Origin: Amycolatopsis pretoriensis
GTDB lineage: Bacteria > Actinomycetota > Actinomycetes > Mycobacteriales > Pseudonocardiaceae
Assembly: GCF_900107925.1 (NCBI RefSeq)
Contig: NZ_FNUJ01000007.1
Location: 1 to 64,000, forward strand
Direction of reading: 5' to 3'
DNA length: 64,000 bases
Shown here: positions 15,131 to 23,714 of the stretch, one piece after another
How the letters are laid out: the number at the start of each line of letters is the position of its first letter
How positions within the stretch are numbered: position 1 is the stretch's first letter
Made by a program: the position numbers and the translations under genes
The notes under the pieces: generated by a model
The model's input: only the letters and a program-made list of their open reading frames with translations
Told to the model about the DNA's origin: nothing
Databases searched by the model: none

Positions 15131-17362
15131 ATGATCGAGATCGTTCGCGGAGAACACGACACCGGCCCCCCGAAGACCCCGCGGTTCCTGGAGAACCTCA
15201 AACACGACGTCCTCGCTTCGGTAGTCGTCTTCCTCGTCGCCGTCCCCCTGTCCCTCGGCGTGGCCTTCGCCGCCGGGGCGCCGCTGCTCTCGGGCCTGAT
15301 CTCCGCCGTCGTCGGCGGGCTGGTCGCGAGCCTCTTCGGTGGATCGCCGCTGCAGGTCAGCGGCCCGTCCGCCGCCCTCACCGTGGTGCTGGCCGACACG
15401 ATCGCCACCCACGGCTGGGCCGTCACCTGCGCGATCACCGTCGCCGCGGGCCTGCTCCAGATCCTCTTCGGCCTGACGCGCCTGGCCCGCGCCGCGCTCG
15501 CCGTGTCGCCGGCCATCGTGCACGGGTTGCTCGCCGGCATCGGCGTCACGCTCGTGCTCGGCCAGCTGCACGTCGTGCTCGGCGGCACGGCCCAGGGTTC
15601 CGCACTGGCCAACGTCCTCGCGCTGCCGGGGCGGATCGCCGCGCACCACGACCAGGCCGTGCTGATCGGCGTCGTGACCCTCGGGGTGCTGCTGGCCTGG
15701 CCCCGGCTGCCGAAGGCCGTCCGCCGCGTGCCGGCACCGCTGGCCGCGGTCGCTTTGGCCACGGGACTCTCCGTCGTGAGCGGCATGTCCCTGCCGCGCG
15801 TCGACCTCCCGGCCGGGCTGCCCGCGCTGAACGTCGTCCCGCGGCTGCCGGACGGCGGCTGGGCCGGCTTCGCGGTCGCCGCCGTCACCATCGCGCTGAT
15901 CGCCGGCCTGGAGAGCCTGCTGTCCGCGGTGTCGGTCGACAAGCTGCGCGGCGGCCCGCGCACCGACCTCGACCGCGAGCTCGTCGGGCAGGGCGCGGCG
16001 AACGTCGCCGCCGGCGCGCTCGGCGGGTTCCCGGTCACCGGCGTCATCGTGCGCAGCATGACCAACTACGAGGCGGGCGCGCGCACCCGCGCGTCGGCGA
16101 TCCTGCACTGCGCCTGGATCCTCGCCGCCTGCCTGCTGCTGACCGGCGTGCTGCGCCTGATCCCGCTGGCCGCGCTGGCCGCGTTGCTGGTGTACGTCGG
16201 GACGAAACTGGTGAACCTCAACGGGCTCAAGGAAGTCCGCCGCCACGGCGACCTGCCGGTGTACGTCGTCACGCTGGCCGGCGCGGTCGCGGTCAACCTG
16301 CTCACCGGTGTCGCCGCGGGGATCCTGCTGGCGCTCGCGATGATGCTGCGGCGGATGATCTTCTCCGGGATTCACGTCGAAAAAGACGGCGACCGCCACC
16401 GCGTCGTCATCGAAGGCGCGCTGACGTTCCTGTCCGTGCCGCGGCTGACCCGGGTGCTCGCCGACGTCCCGTCGCACGCCGAAGTGCGGCTGGAGCTGCT
16501 CGTCGACTACCTCGACCACGCCGCGTTCGACTGCCTGCGCGGCTGGCAGCAGGCGCACGCCGGGCCGGTGACGGTCGACGAGATCGGGCACCCGTGGTTC
16601 GAGCGCGGCACGTCGGGCGCGCCGACCGTGCGCCGCAGCGTCGCCGCGCGCGTCGTCCCGCGGTGGCTCGCGCCGTGGTCGCAGTGGCAGGCCGAGCACG
16701 TCGTGCTGCCGGCCCAGCGCACGGCCAGTTCCCTGTTGTGCCGCGGGGCTTCGGAGTTCCAGCGCCGGACCGCGCCGCTGCTGCGCGACACGTGGAGCGG
16801 GCTGGCGAACGGGCAGCAGCCGCACACGCTGTTCATCACCTGCGGCGACGCGCGGATCGTGCCGAACCTGATCACGACCAGCGGGCCGGGTGACCTGTTC
16901 ACCGTGCGGAACATCGGCAACCTCGTGCCGCCGGCCGACGGCGACGACTCGTCGGTCGGCGCGGCGATCGAGTACGCCGTCGGGGTGCTGGGCGTCGCGG
17001 AGATCGTGGTGTGCGGGCATTCCGGGTGCGGCGCGATGAAGGCGCTGCTCGGGCAGGCGCCGGACGGCCTGGTCCAGCTCGGCAGCTGGCTGCGGCACGG
17101 CGAGGCGACGGTGCGGCGGCGTTCGCGCGAAGCCCCGCTGCTGCTCGGCGGCGAGCGGCCGGCCGCCGAGGCCGACCAGCTCGCGCTGCAGAACGTGGTG
17201 CAGCAGCTGGAAACCCTGCGCGGCTACCCGGTGGTCGCGGCGGCGCTGGAGAGGGGCGGGCTGCGGCTGACGGGGATGTACTTCGACGTCGGTGCCGCGC
17301 AAGTGTCCCTTTTGGACGATGCGGCCCGCGGGTTCGTTCCGGCGGGCGCGCTGGAGCACTGA
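15131..17362 (+). CDS. SulP-family anion (bicarbonate) transporter fused to beta-carbonic anhydrase, copy 1
   Basis: The 743-residue fusion has about ten membrane helices (residues 25-420; 'VPLSLGVAFAAGAPL', 'LQVSGPSAALTVVLAD', 'SLLSAVSVDKL'). A STAS-like segment follows ('HRVVIEGALTFLSVPRLTRVL'), then a C-terminal beta-carbonic anhydrase (about residues 545-740). The zinc set is Cys571 and Asp573-Arg575 in 'CGDAR', plus His630 and Cys633 in 'HSGC'. It probably moves bicarbonate (or sulfate) across the plasma membrane with CO2/HCO3- interconversion on the cytoplasmic side. It is a tandem paralogue of 17564-19738. The transported anion is inferred from the fusion. Confidence 0.92.
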   Translation: MIEIVRGEHDTGPPKTPRFLENLKHDVLASVVVFLVAVPLSLGVAFAAGAPLLSGLISAVVGGLVASLFGGSPLQVSGPSAALTVVLADTIATHGWAVTCAITVAAGLLQILFGLTRLARAALAVSPAIVHGLLAGIGVTLVLGQLHVVLGGTAQGSALANVLALPGRIAAHHDQAVLIGVVTLGVLLAWPRLPKAVRRVPAPLAAVALATGLSVVSGMSLPRVDLPAGLPALNVVPRLPDGGWAGFAVAAVTIALIAGLESLLSAVSVDKLRGGPRTDLDRELVGQGAANVAAGALGGFPVTGVIVRSMTNYEAGARTRASAILHCAWILAACLLLTGVLRLIPLAALAALLVYVGTKLVNLNGLKEVRRHGDLPVYVVTLAGAVAVNLLTGVAAGILLALAMMLRRMIFSGIHVEKDGDRHRVVIEGALTFLSVPRLTRVLADVPSHAEVRLELLVDYLDHAAFDCLRGWQQAHAGPVTVDEIGHPWFERGTSGAPTVRRSVAARVVPRWLAPWSQWQAEHVVLPAQRTASSLLCRGASEFQRRTAPLLRDTWSGLANGQQPHTLFITCGDARIVPNLITTSGPGDLFTVRNIGNLVPPADGDDSSVGAAIEYAVGVLGVAEIVVCGHSGCGAMKALLGQAPDGLVQLGSWLRHGEATVRRRSREAPLLLGGERPAAEADQLALQNVVQQLETLRGYPVVAAALERGGLRLTGMYFDVGAAQVSLLDDAARGFVPAGALEH

Positions 17363-17368
17363 GCGCCC

Positions 17369-17400
17369 GGGGGCCGCTTCCGAAAGCGGGAGCGGTCCCC
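17369..17400 (+). terminator. Hairpin after SulP-CA copy 1
   Basis: GGGGCCGCTTCCG pairs with the following CGGGAGCGGTCCCC around an AAAG turn, with a one-base bulge. It lies 7 bp after the stop, which implies the two SulP-CA genes are transcribed separately. Confidence 0.65.
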
Positions 17401-17563
17401 GCAAACCCTTGTGTAGTACGAGATTCAACTGTCATCCGACAGAAATGATCTTGTGAACGGCGCGTTAACGACCTGTCCGATTTGTGTCATTCAGGCTAAA
17501 TATGGCCAGTTGTTCACCCGATCGAGTGGTGCATAGCGGACATTTCACACGATTTCCGGTTGC

Positions 17564-19738
17564 ATGGTGATCATGAGACCCCTCGCCGTGCTCCGCCACG
17601 ACCTGCCGGCCTCACTGGTCGTCTTCCTCGTCGCAGTACCCCTGTCCCTCGGCATCGCCCTCGCTTCGGGCGCGCCGGTCGCCGCTGGGCTGGTGGCCGC
17701 CGTCGTCGGCGGCATCGTCGCCGGCGCGCTCGGCGGCTCCGCGCTCCAGGTGAGCGGGCCCGCCGCCGGCCTGACCGTCGTCATGGCCGAAACCATCCAG
17801 ACGTTCGGCTGGGTCGTCACCTGCGCGATCACCGTCGCCGCCGGAGCGCTCCAGATCCTGCTGGGGCTGAGCCGCATCGCGCGCGCCGCCTTGGCCATCT
17901 CGCCGGCCATCGTGCACGGCATGCTGGCCGGCATCGGCGTCACGATCGTGCTCGGCCAGCTGCACGTCATCCTCGGCGGCAAAGCCCAGAGCTCCGCGGT
18001 CGAGAACATCGCCGAGCTGCCCGGCCAGATCATCGCCCACCACGACTCCGCCGCGCTCATCGGCCTGCTCACCATCTCGATCCTGCTCGTCTGGCCGCGG
18101 CTGCCGAAGGCTGTACGGCGCGTGCCAGGGCCGCTCGCGGCGATCGCCGTCGCCACCGTCCTGTCCGTCGTCACCGGGATGACCCTGCCGCGCGTCGAGC
18201 TGCCCGGTGACCTGCTGAACATCCACCTCGTCCCCCAGCTGCCGGACGGCGGCTGGGGCGGCTTCGCGCTCGCCGTCGTCACCATCGCGCTGATCGCCAG
18301 CGTCGAAAGCCTCCTCTCGGCGGTCGCGGTCGACCGCCTGCACACCGGCCCGCGCGCCAACCTGGACCGCGAGCTCGTCGGCCAGGGCGCGGCCAACATG
18401 GTCTCCGGCGCGCTGGGTGGGCTGCCGGTCACCGGCGTCATCGTCCGCAGCTCCACCAACGTGGCGGCCGGCGCGACGACCCGCGTGTCCGCGGTGCTGC
18501 ACGGCGTGTGGGTGCTGCTGTTCGTGGTCCTGCTCGCCGGGCTGATCCAGAGCATCCCCCTGGCCGCGCTGGCCGGGCTGCTGGTGCACGTCGGCGCGAA
18601 GCTCGTGAATCCCGGGCACCTGAGGACCGTCCTCGCCCACGGTGACCTGCCCGTCTACCTGCTCACCCTCGGCGGCGTCGTCGTGTTCGACCTGCTCACC
18701 GGCGTGCTCGCCGGCATCGGGCTGGCTTTGGTGCTGATGCTGCGGCGCACGTTGTGGTCGGGGATCCACGTCGAGCACGAGGGGGACGCGTGGCGCGTGG
18801 TCGTCGAAGGCGTCCTGACGTTCCTGTCGGTGCCGCGGCTGTCGAAGATCCTCGGCGGCATCCCGGCCGGGGTGCCGGTGCGGCTGGAGCTGGTCGTCGA
18901 CTACCTCGACCACGCGGCGTTCGAGAGCCTGCACACCTGGCAGGAGGCGCACGAGCGCGCCGGCGGCACGGTCGACGTCGACGAGGTCGGCCACCCGTGG
19001 TTCGGCGAAGGCAAGGCCGGGCGGCCGACACGGTCCCGGCTGGCCGCGAGCCGGGCGGTGCCGCGCTGGCTGGCACCGTGGTCGGAATGGCAAGCGGTGG
19101 AAGGGATCCCGGCCCAGCAGACCCGCCGCGGCGCGACGGAGTTCCACCGCCGCGCGGCCCCGCTGCTGCGCGACACGCTGTCGGGCCTGGCGGACGGCCA
19201 GCGCCCCCGCACCCTGTTCATCACCTGCGGCGACTCCCGGATCGTGCCGAACCTGATCACGACCAGCGGCCCGGGCGACCTGTTCACGATCCGCAACATC
19301 GGCAACCTGGTGCCACCGGGGCAGGCGGACCCGTCGATGAACGCGTCGATCGAGTACGCGGTCGGCGTGCTGGGGGTCGAGGAGATCGTGGTGTGCGGCC
19401 ATTCCGGCTGCGGCGCGATGGCGGCGCTGGCCGAGGGACCGCCCCCGGGACCGCTGTCGGTGTGGCTGCGGCACGCGGAACCGAGCGCGCACCGGACGGG
19501 ATCGGCCACTTTGGACGGTGGGGTGCCGGACCGCGAGGGCGATCGGCTGGCGTTGCACAACGTGCTGCAGCAGCTGGAGCACCTGCGGGAGTACCCGTCG
19601 GTGGCGGCCGCGGAGGCGGCGGGGAAGGTCCAGCTGACCGGGATGTACTTCGCGGTCGGGACGGCGCAGGTGTACCTGTTCGATTCGGCGGAGCGGACGT
19701 TCCGGCCGGCGGGCTCGGTGGTGGTGCCGAGGGCTTGA
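17564..19738 (+). CDS. SulP-family anion (bicarbonate) transporter fused to beta-carbonic anhydrase, copy 2
   Basis: The 724-residue paralogue of the preceding gene is collinear and strongly similar throughout, with the same membrane, STAS-like and carbonic anhydrase parts. The zinc set is Cys555, Asp557-Arg559 ('CGDSR'), His613 and Cys616 ('HSGC'), so both copies look catalytically competent. ATG 17573 is an alternative start: it restores the same spacing to the shared upstream TAGCGGAC block seen in copy 1. No ribosome site is obvious. It lies between bioA and bioD; biotin-dependent carboxylases consume bicarbonate, which gives a possible functional link. Confidence 0.92.
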   Translation: MVIMRPLAVLRHDLPASLVVFLVAVPLSLGIALASGAPVAAGLVAAVVGGIVAGALGGSALQVSGPAAGLTVVMAETIQTFGWVVTCAITVAAGALQILLGLSRIARAALAISPAIVHGMLAGIGVTIVLGQLHVILGGKAQSSAVENIAELPGQIIAHHDSAALIGLLTISILLVWPRLPKAVRRVPGPLAAIAVATVLSVVTGMTLPRVELPGDLLNIHLVPQLPDGGWGGFALAVVTIALIASVESLLSAVAVDRLHTGPRANLDRELVGQGAANMVSGALGGLPVTGVIVRSSTNVAAGATTRVSAVLHGVWVLLFVVLLAGLIQSIPLAALAGLLVHVGAKLVNPGHLRTVLAHGDLPVYLLTLGGVVVFDLLTGVLAGIGLALVLMLRRTLWSGIHVEHEGDAWRVVVEGVLTFLSVPRLSKILGGIPAGVPVRLELVVDYLDHAAFESLHTWQEAHERAGGTVDVDEVGHPWFGEGKAGRPTRSRLAASRAVPRWLAPWSEWQAVEGIPAQQTRRGATEFHRRAAPLLRDTLSGLADGQRPRTLFITCGDSRIVPNLITTSGPGDLFTIRNIGNLVPPGQADPSMNASIEYAVGVLGVEEIVVCGHSGCGAMAALAEGPPPGPLSVWLRHAEPSAHRTGSATLDGGVPDREGDRLALHNVLQQLEHLREYPSVAAAEAAGKVQLTGMYFAVGTAQVYLFDSAERTFRPAGSVVVPRA

Positions 19739-19796
19739 TCCGGGCGGCCCGGGCCCGGCTGGCTGGTCCCGGGCGGCTGGTCCCGGCCGGCGAGGT

Positions 19797-19845
19797 CGCG
19801 AATGACCCATTCGGGACCTCCGACGTCCCGAATGGGTCATTCGCG
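19797..19845. repeat. Perfect 21-bp stem hairpin (GYGAATGR family)
   Basis: Arms 19797-19817 and 19825-19845 are exactly complementary (left arm begins CGCGAATGACCC), with a 7-base loop. It lies 58 bp after SulP-CA copy 2 and resembles the hairpin at 57259-57309 in sequence. It may terminate transcription or be a dispersed palindromic element. Confidence 0.8.
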
Positions 19846-19955
19846 GCACCCGCGGCCCGGAAACCGGCGCTGACCTGGGTGTCTTTCGGTGTCGCCGCTT
19901 CGGTTCCGGTGCCCGCGGTGCACGCCCCACCCCCGGGTCACTAAGTTGATGGTCC

Positions 19956-20681
19956 GTGACCATGCTGGTGATGACGGGGACCGGGACCGGGGTCGGCAAG
20001 ACGATCACCACGGCGGCCATCGCCGCCCTGGCGGTGGCCGGCGGGCAGCGCGTCGCCGTCCTCAAACCCGCCCAGACCGGCGTCCTGCCCGATGAGCCCG
20101 GGGATCTCGCCGATGTCCGGCGCCTCGCCGGCCGGGACGTCACCACCCGCGAGCTGCGGCGCTACCCCGACCCCCTCTCGCCCGAAGCCGCCGCGCGGCG
20201 CAGTGGCCTGCCGACCCTCGATCCCGGGGAGATCGCGCGGGCCGCGTCCGACCTCGACACCGGGCACGACCTCACCCTCATCGAAGGTGCCGGGGGCCTG
20301 CTGGTCCGCTTCGACAAGGCCGGCTCCAGCCTCGCCGACGTCGCCTGGTCGCTCGGGTCGCTCGTGATCATCGTCGCCGAGGCCGGGCTCGGGACGCTCA
20401 ACGCCACCGCGCTCACCGCCGAGGTCGCCACCAAACGGGGGCTGACCGTCGCCGGCGTCATCATCGGGTCTTGGCCCGCCGAACCGGACCTCGCCGCGCT
20501 GTCCAACCTCGAAGACCTGCCGGTCGCCGCCGGGGCGCCGCTGCTCGGCGCGCTGCCCGCCGGGCTCGGGGACGCCTCGCCCGAGGAGTTCCTGTCCGCC
20601 GCGCGGGCCGGGCTCTCGCCGTGGTTCGGCGGCGAATTCGACCCCGAGCTTTTCGCGGGATGCGCTTCCGCCGGGAAGTGA
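19956..20681 (+). CDS. bioD: ATP-dependent dethiobiotin synthetase
   Basis: The 241-residue protein closes the ureido ring of DAPA with CO2 and ATP to give dethiobiotin. The P-loop is 'TGTGTGVGKTITTAA', the substrate lysine is in 'AVLKPAQTGV', and 'LIEGAGGLLVRF' is the family hallmark. GTG 19956 is used, with no strong ribosome site. It is followed 72 bp later by bioB. CO2/bicarbonate is its direct substrate, relevant to the neighbouring carbonic anhydrase fusions. Confidence 0.96.
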   Translation: MTMLVMTGTGTGVGKTITTAAIAALAVAGGQRVAVLKPAQTGVLPDEPGDLADVRRLAGRDVTTRELRRYPDPLSPEAAARRSGLPTLDPGEIARAASDLDTGHDLTLIEGAGGLLVRFDKAGSSLADVAWSLGSLVIIVAEAGLGTLNATALTAEVATKRGLTVAGVIIGSWPAEPDLAALSNLEDLPVAAGAPLLGALPAGLGDASPEEFLSAARAGLSPWFGGEFDPELFAGCASAGK

Positions 20682-20753
20682 CCTGCGTCGCTGTCGTCCC
20701 GGCGTGCCTTCGTGCACGATGAGGGACGCTTCCACCACGACCAAGGAGCCGCC

Positions 20754-21767
20754 GTGACCGCAGTCCCGGACACCGATGTCCTCGCCTACGCGCGCGAGCA
20801 CGTCCTCGAAAACGGCGTCGGCCTGGGCGAAGCCGAAGTCCTCGAGGTGCTGCGGCTGCCCGACGACCGGCTGCCCGACCTGCTCGCGCTCGCCCACGAC
20901 GTCCGGATGCGCTGGTGCGGGCCCGAGGTCGAGGTCGAGGGCATCATCAGCCTCAAGACCGGCGGCTGCCCGGAGGACTGCCACTTCTGCTCGCAGTCCG
21001 GCCGCTTCCCGACGCCGGTGCGCTCGGCGTGGCTCGACATCCCGAACCTGGTCAAGGCCGCCCGGCAGACCGCCGAGACCGGCGCGACGGAGTTCTGCAT
21101 CGTCGCCGCCGTCCGCGGCCCGGACAAGCGGCTGCTCTCGCAGGTCCGCGAGGGCGTGAAGGCGATCCGCGAGGACGGCAACGACATCCAGATCGCCTGC
21201 TCCCTCGGCATGCTCACGCAGGAGCAGGTCGACGAGCTCGTCGAGATGGGCGTGCACCGCTACAACCACAACCTCGAGACGGCGCGTTCGCACTTCCCGG
21301 CCGTCGTCACCACCCACACGTGGGAAGAGCGCGCGGACACCCTCCGGATGGTCGCGAAGGCGGGCATGGAGGTCTGCTGCGGCGGCATCATCGGCATGGG
21401 GGAGACGGTCGAGCAGCGCGCGGAGTTCGCGGTGCAGCTGGCCGAGCTGAGCCCGCACGAGGTGCCGATGAACTTCCTCATCCCGCAGCCGGGAACGCCG
21501 TACGAGAACTACGAAATCGTCGAGGGCAAGGACGCCCTGCGGACGGTCGCGGCGTTCCGGCTCGCGATGCCGCGCACGATGCTGCGCTTCGCGGGCGGGC
21601 GCGAGCTGACGCTCGGCGACCTCGGCGCGGAGCAGGGCATGCTCGGCGGCATCAACGCGATCATCGTCGGCAACTACCTGACGAACCTGGGCCGCCCGGC
21701 CAGCGCGGACCTGGAGATGCTGGACGAGCTCAAGATGCCCATCAAGGCGCTCAGTGACAGCCTCTGA
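20754..21767 (+). CDS. bioB: Biotin synthase
   Basis: The 337-residue radical-SAM enzyme inserts sulfur into dethiobiotin. The [4Fe-4S] motif is CxxxCxxC (Cys72, Cys76, Cys79, 'GCPEDCHFC'). Further motifs are 'EFCIVAAVRGP', 'CSLGMLTQEQVDELVEMGVHRYNHNLETA', 'CCGGIIGMGET' and 'NFLIPQPGTP'. The start is GTG 20754, set by AAGGAG 6 bases upstream; longer in-frame starts lack a ribosome site. Its end overlaps bsaP by 14 bases. Confidence 0.97.
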   Translation: MTAVPDTDVLAYAREHVLENGVGLGEAEVLEVLRLPDDRLPDLLALAHDVRMRWCGPEVEVEGIISLKTGGCPEDCHFCSQSGRFPTPVRSAWLDIPNLVKAARQTAETGATEFCIVAAVRGPDKRLLSQVREGVKAIREDGNDIQIACSLGMLTQEQVDELVEMGVHRYNHNLETARSHFPAVVTTHTWEERADTLRMVAKAGMEVCCGGIIGMGETVEQRAEFAVQLAELSPHEVPMNFLIPQPGTPYENYEIVEGKDALRTVAAFRLAMPRTMLRFAGGRELTLGDLGAEQGMLGGINAIIVGNYLTNLGRPASADLEMLDELKMPIKALSDSL

Positions 21768-21960
21768 CGCACCCGCTTTCTGCGTCTACTGTGGACAGGA
21801 GGCGCCGGGTGGGGCGGACCACCCGGCGTGCCACAACCCCCGCACGGCGCTCGAGCCGCCGCGGTACTGCACGTTCTGCGCCCGGCGGCTGGTCGTCCAG
21901 GTGAGCCCGCTCGGCTGGACGGCCCGCTGCAGCCGGCACGGCGACACGGCCGGTGGCTGA
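21754..21960 (+). CDS. bsaP: Biotin synthase auxiliary protein
   Basis: The 68-residue protein starts at GTG 21754, inside the end of bioB, implying translational coupling. Six cysteines are arranged CxxC (10, 13), C26, CxxC (39, 42) and C59. Size, cysteine pattern and position match Rv1590, described as BsaP, an iron-sulfur auxiliary protein required by mycobacterial-type biotin synthases. That it supplies the same function here is inferred from synteny and the cysteine pattern. Confidence 0.85.
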   Translation: MTASDAPAFCVYCGQEAPGGADHPACHNPRTALEPPRYCTFCARRLVVQVSPLGWTARCSRHGDTAGG

Positions 21961-22016
21961 CGCCCGCTTCGCACCGACCGGTTACCCTCAGTCGCACGCA
22001 GCAGGAGGGAGTCCGG

Positions 22017-22613
22017 GTGAGTGAGTCGTCGGGACCCGCGCACCGGCCGTCGGCCGTGGCCGGTCCGTGGTCGGTGCCCGTGCTGGTCCGGGAACGGCGG
22101 CCGCGCGTGGTCGTCAAGGCCGACCTGCTGCCCGCCGTGAGCGTGCTCGGCACCCTCAGCCTGCTGAGCTTCCCGCTCGCCTTCGCCTGGTCCCGCCTCG
22201 CGCCGCCCGAACGCGTCCGCATCGTCGCCGCAGACGGCACCCAGAGCCCCCTCGAACTCGAAAGCTGGCACCGCTTCGACGACCTCGCCGTCTTCGGCCT
22301 GATGACGCTCGGGCTGGGGATCGTCGTCGGCATCGTCAGCTGGCTGCTGCGCGAACGCCGTGGCCCGGTCGTGCTCGTCGCCGCCGTGCTCGGGGTCGCC
22401 CTCGCGTCCGCGCTGGCGATGCTGCTCGGCGTCGGCTGGGCGAACAGCCACTACACGATCGCCAGCGCCCCCGCGCTCGGCTCGGTCGTCGAACTCGCGC
22501 CGCGCCTGGAGTCGTGGTGGGTGCTGCTCACCGGCCCGCTCGGGGTGACCATCTCCTACAGCCTGCTCGTCACCTGGAACGGCCGTGACGACCTGGGCCG
22601 GAGGCTCGGCTAG
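22017..22613 (+). CDS. DUF2567 membrane protein
   Basis: The 198-residue protein starts at GTG 22017 after AGGAGGGA. Four hydrophobic helices are visible ('AVSVLGTLSLLSFPLAFAW', 'VFGLMTLGLGIVVGIVSWLL', 'VVLVAAVLGVALASALAMLLGVGW', 'WWVLLTGPLGVTISYSLLV'), with a short extracytoplasmic loop after the first. It follows bioB-bsaP as Rv1591 does in mycobacteria. A TTACCCT -10-like word 30 bases upstream may provide its own promoter. Function unknown. Confidence 0.8.
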   Translation: MSESSGPAHRPSAVAGPWSVPVLVRERRPRVVVKADLLPAVSVLGTLSLLSFPLAFAWSRLAPPERVRIVAADGTQSPLELESWHRFDDLAVFGLMTLGLGIVVGIVSWLLRERRGPVVLVAAVLGVALASALAMLLGVGWANSHYTIASAPALGSVVELAPRLESWWVLLTGPLGVTISYSLLVTWNGRDDLGRRLG

Positions 22614-22678
22614 TCCTCCACGAACGGGTGAACGCCGTCCCCTAGGCTGTGCCCCCTCGACCACAGGGGGTTCCAGCA

Positions 22679-23713
22679 GTGACCGAAGACATCGAGGTTT
22701 CGCGCCACCACGTCGTCCGCTTCCCGGGGATCAGCCCGCGCGCCTACGAGCACCCCGTGGACCGCGGCGCGCTCGCCACGCTGCGGACCGTGCCCGGGTT
22801 CGCGCAGGTCGTCAAGGCCATCTCCGGCTTCTACAGCGAGCGCGGCGAGCGGCTGATGGCGCTGGCCTCGTCGATCCGCGTCGGGCCGAAGCAGTACCCG
22901 GAGCTCGACCGCCTGCGCCACGAGTGCGCCGAGACGCTCGACCTGCCTTCCGTGCCGAACCTGTTCGTCTACCAGGACCCGCGCGTCGTCGCGGAGACCG
23001 TCGGCATGGACGAGCCGTTCATCCGGGTCAGCACCGGGCTCGTCGACCTGATGAGCCACGAGTCGCTGCGGTTCGTGCTCGGGCACGAGATGGGGCACGT
23101 GCTGTCCGGCCACGCGGTCTACCGCACGATCATGGTGCGCCTGGTCATGCTGCAGATGTCGCTGTCCTGGACGCCGGTGAGCGCGCTCGGCATCCGGGCG
23201 GTCATCGCGGCGCTGCGCGAGTGGTTCCGCAAGGCCGAGCTGTCGTGCGACCGCGCCGGCCTGCTCTGCGGCCAGGACCCGACGGCCGCGCTGCGCGCCC
23301 AGATCCAGGTCGCGGGCGGCATCGACCCGGCCCGCATCGACATCCCGTCGTTCCTGCGGCAGGCGAGTGAGTACGAGTCGGTCGAAGACGTCCGCGACAG
23401 CTTCCTCAAGCTCAGGTTCGTCGAGACGGAGTCGCACCCGTTCGCGGTGGTCCGCGCGGCCCAGCTGCAGAAGTGGGCGGCGTCGGAGGAGTACCGCGCG
23501 ATCCTGGCCGGCGACTACCCGCGCCGCGACGACGACGCGCCGACGTCCGACTGGAAGGACGACCTCAAGTCGGCCGCGAAGTCGTACAAGGAGTCGTGGA
23601 ACTCGTCCACGGACCCGCTGACGAAGGCGTTCAGCGACGTCGGCGAAGCGGTTTCCAGCACCGCGGGCAAGGTGTGGAGCAAGTTCGGCAACGGCAACGG
23701 GTCCGCGGACTGA
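22679..23713 (+). CDS. M48-family zinc metallopeptidase
   Basis: The 344-residue protein starts at GTG 22679. The zinc motif is HEMGH (His136, His140) in 'FVLGHEMGHVLSGHA', with the third ligand probably in 'AELSCDRAGLL'. A TAGGCT -10-like box lies 30 bases upstream. There is no signal peptide; hydrophobic stretches after the zinc motif could be membrane-associated. The C-terminus is Ser/Lys-rich and polar. Substrate unknown. Confidence 0.88.
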   Translation: MTEDIEVSRHHVVRFPGISPRAYEHPVDRGALATLRTVPGFAQVVKAISGFYSERGERLMALASSIRVGPKQYPELDRLRHECAETLDLPSVPNLFVYQDPRVVAETVGMDEPFIRVSTGLVDLMSHESLRFVLGHEMGHVLSGHAVYRTIMVRLVMLQMSLSWTPVSALGIRAVIAALREWFRKAELSCDRAGLLCGQDPTAALRAQIQVAGGIDPARIDIPSFLRQASEYESVEDVRDSFLKLRFVETESHPFAVVRAAQLQKWAASEEYRAILAGDYPRRDDDAPTSDWKDDLKSAAKSYKESWNSSTDPLTKAFSDVGEAVSSTAGKVWSKFGNGNGSAD

Positions 23714-23714
23714 C

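Noticed and set aside
12121..17428. Very long minus-strand frames opposite P450, bioA and the SulP-CA gene
   Set aside because: They are low-complexity His/Arg/Gln shadows of well-identified genes.
20712..20753. Longer bioB start at 20712
   Set aside because: It would include the AAGGAG ribosome site within the coding region; GTG 20754 gives the family's normal N-terminus.
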